Below, piece by piece: positions 61,141 through 64,000 of a stretch of DNA of 64,000 bases. The notes under the pieces are model-generated. The model was not told the DNA's origin and did no database searches. It worked only from the letters and a program-made list of their open reading frames with translations. The stretch lies in NCBI RefSeq assembly GCF_042665295.1, contig NZ_JBHTCO010000014.1, positions 62,001 to 126,000 on the forward strand, written 5' to 3'. A program made the position numbers and the translations under genes. This DNA is from Scopulibacillus_A cellulosilyticus (GTDB taxonomy: Bacteria; Bacillota; Bacilli; Bacillales; Sporolactobacillaceae). Positions within the stretch are counted from its first letter, which is position 1; each line of letters starts with the position of its first letter.

Positions 61141-61911
61141 ATGCGCCACATACTTATAACCGCTGGATCGAAAGGTATCGGACGCATGGTCACAGAAAAG
61201 TTTTTACAGCAGGGATACTCGGTTACGGTTAATTACAGAAGCGATGAAAAAGCTGTTGAAGCAATGAAAGAAGAGTGGGGAGACAATCTTGATCGTCTGC
61301 AGTTTATAAAGGGAGATATAACAAAGCAAGCGGATATTGCCGAGCTTGTTGACAAAACGCTTAACAGGTTCCATAGGATTGATGGATTAATTAATAATGC
61401 GGGGCCCTTTGTATTTGAGAGAAAAAAATTGGTTGACCACTCTGTATCGGAATGGCAGCAAATGATTGAAGGTAATTTGAGTGCCGTCTTTCACTTAGTA
61501 AAAAGTGTTGTTCCGGTAATGAGGCAGCAACGCTTTGGCAGAATTATTACATATGGTTTTCAAAACGCAGGTTCGGCTCCGGGGTGGATAGACCGCGGCG
61601 CGTTTGCCGCAGCAAAATCAGGCTTAGCTTCTTTAACAAGAACATTAGCTATAGAAGAAGCGGAATCGGGAATTACAGCGAATATGGTTTGTCCTGGTGT
61701 GATTCTTTCCGATATGAAGGAAGCAACAATTGATGAGGCCAAGCAATTTACTGAACAAAGGACACCGATGGGACGTTCTGTAACAGGTGAAGATATTGCG
61801 GATACCATATTATTTTTATGTAAAGAAGAAACAGAAATGGTGACAGGATCAGTGATTGAAGTTACCGGTGCTGTGGAAGTCATCAATCGTTTTCGCCCAT
61901 CATTTGAATAA
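61141..61911 (+). CDS. ytkK: YtkK-type short-chain dehydrogenase with Phe at the catalytic Tyr position
   Basis: 256-aa SDR-fold protein: ITAGSKGIG (residues 6-14) where TGxxxGIG is usual, and NNAG (85-88). The active-site segment reads DRGAF155AAAK159, so the usual tyrosine of YxxxK is phenylalanine. The same stretch (SAPGWI...AFAAAK) is, as I recall, shared by B. subtilis YtkK-type proteins, so it looks like a family trait rather than damage. ATG 61141 is preferred over GTG 61132, after AAGGATGGGTGA. Function unknown; classical reductase activity is doubtful. Confidence 0.8.
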   Translation: MRHILITAGSKGIGRMVTEKFLQQGYSVTVNYRSDEKAVEAMKEEWGDNLDRLQFIKGDITKQADIAELVDKTLNRFHRIDGLINNAGPFVFERKKLVDHSVSEWQQMIEGNLSAVFHLVKSVVPVMRQQRFGRIITYGFQNAGSAPGWIDRGAFAAAKSGLASLTRTLAIEEAESGITANMVCPGVILSDMKEATIDEAKQFTEQRTPMGRSVTGEDIADTILFLCKEETEMVTGSVIEVTGAVEVINRFRPSFE

Positions 61912-61952
61912 ATTTACATCAGTTGCCTCATGTTAAAAATGAGGTGATATTG

Positions 61953-62315
61953 ATGAAGCGATGGATGATTTGGATCGTTTTTATTGTTTTTGTTCCGGTT
62001 GTGACAAGCTATGCATCGAGTTTGGAAAATCAATATTCTTTTAAAATGACAGTCATCATGGACGGCAAAGAATACGAATGGGAGTATGCCAATCCGGATG
62101 AATATGAATTTGAAAAGGGCAGCCGCGTGATTAAAGGCAAAGAAGCGGAAAACAAAGTTAAAATGATATACCAGCTTATTAATGTATCAAAGAAAACAAA
62201 GGTAGAGGACATGGTTGATGCTTTGAAACGGCATGGTTATAAAAATATTGATGCCTTAGATGTAAGGGTCATAAACAGCGATGAAGAATTGTACACATGG
62301 GTTTGGAGAAAGTAA
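61953..62315 (+). CDS. Small secreted protein of unknown function
   Basis: 120-aa protein with a typical signal peptide (KRWMIWIVFIVFVPVVTSYASS, residues 2-23) and a small soluble domain with MDGKEYEWEYANPDEYEFEKG and a C-terminal WVWRK. GAGGTGATATTG precedes ATG 61953; the frame opens at 61923. Probably exported. I do not recognise the family. The stop codon abuts repeat copy C. Confidence 0.7.
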   Translation: MKRWMIWIVFIVFVPVVTSYASSLENQYSFKMTVIMDGKEYEWEYANPDEYEFEKGSRVIKGKEAENKVKMIYQLINVSKKTKVEDMVDALKRHGYKNIDALDVRVINSDEELYTWVWRK

Positions 62316-62385
62316 AGAAAACTTGCCGATTGGCAAGCCATAAAAGACGAAGGTAACTGCCTGGCTGCATTTTGAAAGTATAAAA
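62314..62385 (-). repeat. Hairpin-ended dispersed repeat, copy C (minus strand)
   Basis: On the minus strand it runs toward GGCTTGCCAATCGGCAAG followed by TTTTCTTTA (hairpin at 62322-62337 on plus coordinates). It shares CCAGGCAGTT with copy B and the hairpin with copy A. It lies between the secreted-protein gene and ald, and the rest of that 249-base gap shows no gene. Confidence 0.62.
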
Positions 62386-62564
62386 GAATATTCCCCCCTG
62401 AATTAAGGAGAGCGAATCTTAATTTTCGAACATTATAAGCTTTATAGATTTTGACTTGAAAAAGTCCCTGAAAAGGCGTACGATTCAAATGTAAGGGATT
62501 TCATAATGTGCAGCTATCCGTCTTTTTATACGGAAAAGATAGAATATTTAGGGGGGAATGATGT

Positions 62565-63689
62565 ATGCGTGTTGGAGTACCAAGAGAGATAAAAAATAAC
62601 GAGAACCGTGTCGCCATGACTCCGGCTGGTGTTCATCACCTTGTTGAAGCAGGCCATGAAGTCCTCATTGAAACTAATGCGGGCTTGGGATCAAGCTTTA
62701 CAGATAAACAGTATCAAAGTGCCGGGGCGAAAATCGTGTCCTCCGCAAAAGAAGCTTGGTCGGCTGAAATGGTTATGAAGGTTAAAGAACCTCTGCCGGA
62801 AGAGTATCAATTCTTCCATGAAGGACTTATTTTATTTACTTATCTTCATCTTGCACCGGAACCTGAATTAACGAAGGCATTAATTGATAACAAAGTCATT
62901 GGTATTGCCTATGAAACGGTTCAACTTCCTAACCGTTCATTGCCGCTGTTGACGCCAATGAGTGAAGTTGCCGGACGCATGGCAGCCCAAATCGGCGGAC
63001 AATTTCTTGAAAAAATAAACGGCGGCAAAGGTATTTTATTAGGCGGCATCCCGGGTGTCAAGCGTGCTAAGGTTACAGTAGTCGGCGGCGGTATCGTCGG
63101 TACGAATGCTGCAAAAATAGCTGTCGGACTAGGCGCTGATGTTACAATTCTCGACCTTAATCCTGAAAGGCTCCGTCAACTGGATGATATATTTGGCACC
63201 AGCATTAATACATTAATGTCTAACCCGTTTAATATTGCTCAAGAAGTTAAAGATTCAGATCTTGTTATCGGTGCAGTATTAATTCCAGGTGCTAAAGCGC
63301 CCCGTCTTGTGACAGAGGACATGATTAAGTCAATGCGTGAGGGTTCTGTTATTGTTGACGTAGCGATTGACCAAGGCGGTATTTTTGAAACAACAGACCG
63401 CATTACAACACATGATGATCCAACTTATGTCAAGCATGGCGTCGTTCATTATGCGGTTGCCAATATGCCTGGCGCAGTTCCACGAACTTCGACAATCGGT
63501 TTAACGAATGTCACAGTCCCTTATGCAGTAAACATTGCTAACAAAGGGTATATAAAAGCTTGTCTTGAGGACCCGGCTCTGTTAAAAGGCGTAAATACAT
63601 TAGACGGATTTGTAACGTTTAAAGCCGTTGCAGAAGCTCATGGTGCAGAATATAGAGATGCCGAAACATTATTAAAACAACTTGCATAA
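62565..63689 (+). CDS. ald: Alanine dehydrogenase
   Basis: 374-aa NAD-dependent enzyme oxidising L-alanine to pyruvate and ammonia; in Bacillus needed for growth on alanine and for normal sporulation. MRVGVPREIKNNENRVAMTPAGV with the pyruvate-binding residues, MKVKEPLPEEY with the catalytic lysine, YLHLAPEPELT with the histidine, and VVGGGIVGTNAAKIAVGLGADV (NAD site). AGGGGGGAATG precedes ATG 62565. Own terminator follows. Confidence 0.97.
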   Translation: MRVGVPREIKNNENRVAMTPAGVHHLVEAGHEVLIETNAGLGSSFTDKQYQSAGAKIVSSAKEAWSAEMVMKVKEPLPEEYQFFHEGLILFTYLHLAPEPELTKALIDNKVIGIAYETVQLPNRSLPLLTPMSEVAGRMAAQIGGQFLEKINGGKGILLGGIPGVKRAKVTVVGGGIVGTNAAKIAVGLGADVTILDLNPERLRQLDDIFGTSINTLMSNPFNIAQEVKDSDLVIGAVLIPGAKAPRLVTEDMIKSMREGSVIVDVAIDQGGIFETTDRITTHDDPTYVKHGVVHYAVANMPGAVPRTSTIGLTNVTVPYAVNIANKGYIKACLEDPALLKGVNTLDGFVTFKAVAEAHGAEYRDAETLLKQLA

Positions 63690-63695
63690 TATAAA

Positions 63696-63728
63696 AATGC
63701 CTTCTCAATTTGAGAAGGCATTATTTGT
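63696..63728. terminator. Terminator between ald and the M24 peptidase gene
   Basis: AATGCCTTCTCA (63696-63707) / TGAGAAGGCATT (63711-63722), loop ATT, followed by ATTTGTTTTT. Usable in both directions. Confidence 0.85.
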
Positions 63729-63767
63729 TTTTAAAAGGAAATTCAGCTGCGCTAAGTTTCCATATAA

Positions 63768-64000
63768 TTAGGATATAATTTGCAGTGTTTTAGGATAACT
63801 TGTTAATGTGACAGGTCCCTGTTCACTTATGTAAACATCATCTTCAATTCTAACCCCGCCAACTTCAGGAACATAAATGCCGGGTTCAACCGTAATGACC
63901 ATGCCCTGTTTTAAAATATCATCATTGTTCTCGCTCATAGATGGCGCTTCATGTGTGCCAAGCCCTAAACCGTGGCCGAGGCGATGTGTGAAATATTCGC
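63768..64000 (-). CDS. pepQ: M24-family Xaa-Pro peptidase, C-terminal part (cut by window edge)
   Basis: The last ~77 residues of a metallopeptidase on the minus strand. EYFTHRLGHGLGLGTHEAPSMS contains the metal-binding histidine, VITVEPGIYVPEVGGVRIEDDV the metal-binding glutamates of the pita-bread fold. Such proline dipeptidases cleave X-Pro dipeptides in the cytoplasm. The position after ald in convergent orientation fits B. subtilis-like order. The N-terminal portion lies beyond the window. Stop TAA is at 63770-63768. Confidence 0.92.
   Translation of the reverse strand, partial: EYFTHRLGHGLGLGTHEAPSMSENNDDILKQGMVITVEPGIYVPEVGGVRIEDDVYISEQGPVTLTSYPKTLQIIS

Noticed and set aside
1..64000. 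CRISPR arrays, tRNA, rRNA genes, phage genes or complete insertion sequences
   Set aside because: Looked for regular spaced repeats, cloverleaf-like segments, integrase or transposase motifs by eye; none were convincing.

Overview
The window is a low-GC, densely coded Gram-positive chromosome segment from a spore-forming member of the Bacillales. An alpha/beta-type small acid-soluble spore protein gene (48868), a GerW/YtfJ-type sporulation gene (54184), ezrA, refZ and a complete dltXABCD operon show this. The backbone follows the Bacillus subtilis order murC-ytxG-ytxH-aroA-ccpA-acuC-acuA-acsA, then rpsD-ytsP-refZ-ezrA-iscS-thiI-sspA-ytcI-ytcJ-nadK2-ytfI-ytfJ-tpx-ytxK-ackA, then moaB, ald and a pepQ-like gene. 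Both window edges cut a gene (murC at the left, an M24 peptidase at the right). Backbone genes I would expect from B. subtilis but do not see here are ytxJ, motPS, acuB, tyrS and sppA-yteJ. I cannot name the genus.

Region 1-8823 is backbone: cell wall (murC), shikimate entry (aroA), catabolite control (ccpA), a MhqR-like repressor with a clear promoter and operator, and the acetate/acetoin module. In that module acuA (acetyltransferase) and acuC (deacetylase) diverge from their target acsA. Region 8867-41804 is about 33 kb of accessory genes between acsA and rpsD. It holds, in order: a FUSC-type exporter; an FmtA-like esterase beside the dlt operon, which carries a roughly 305-bp dispersed repeat between dltB and dltC; a TPP riboswitch controlling an NCS2 permease + LuxE-like + LuxC-like + SDR operon; a DHA2 efflux pump; an HD phosphohydrolase; a sulfoquinovose (SQ) catabolic cluster; a LacI/amidase fusion ORF; and a SnoaL-like/HisD-like/APC-permease group with palindromic operators. 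Region 41894-64000 returns to backbone.

Two accessory systems stand out. (1) At 17453-22348 a canonical thiamine-pyrophosphate riboswitch with its own promoter and terminator precedes four tightly packed genes. They encode a nucleobase-type transporter, an acyl-adenylating LuxE-like protein, a LuxC-like acyl reductase and a short-chain dehydrogenase. Together they could import a carboxylated thiamine precursor and reduce it acid to aldehyde to alcohol, which is a plausible undescribed thiamine salvage route. (2) At 25014-34635 a YihQ-type sulfoquinovosidase, with every recalled active-site and sulfonate-binding residue at the expected spacing, and a YihO/P-type permease sit with two candidate sugar isomerases, a PfkA-family kinase, a class II aldolase, a GntR regulator and an AEC-family exporter candidate. 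This is an EMP-like sulfoglycolysis locus built from enzymes unrelated to E. coli YihS/YihV/YihT.

Next to it, the LacI-type regulator gene is joined in frame to the C-terminal part of an amidase, apparently by deletion. Its operator motif (GAATACGTATTC-like) recurs upstream of the SnoaL-like and HisD-like genes, so that group was probably its regulon. Two families of dispersed intergenic repeats and one IS-end-like inverted repeat are also present. All functional statements come from reading the sequence and recalling families; no searches were run.
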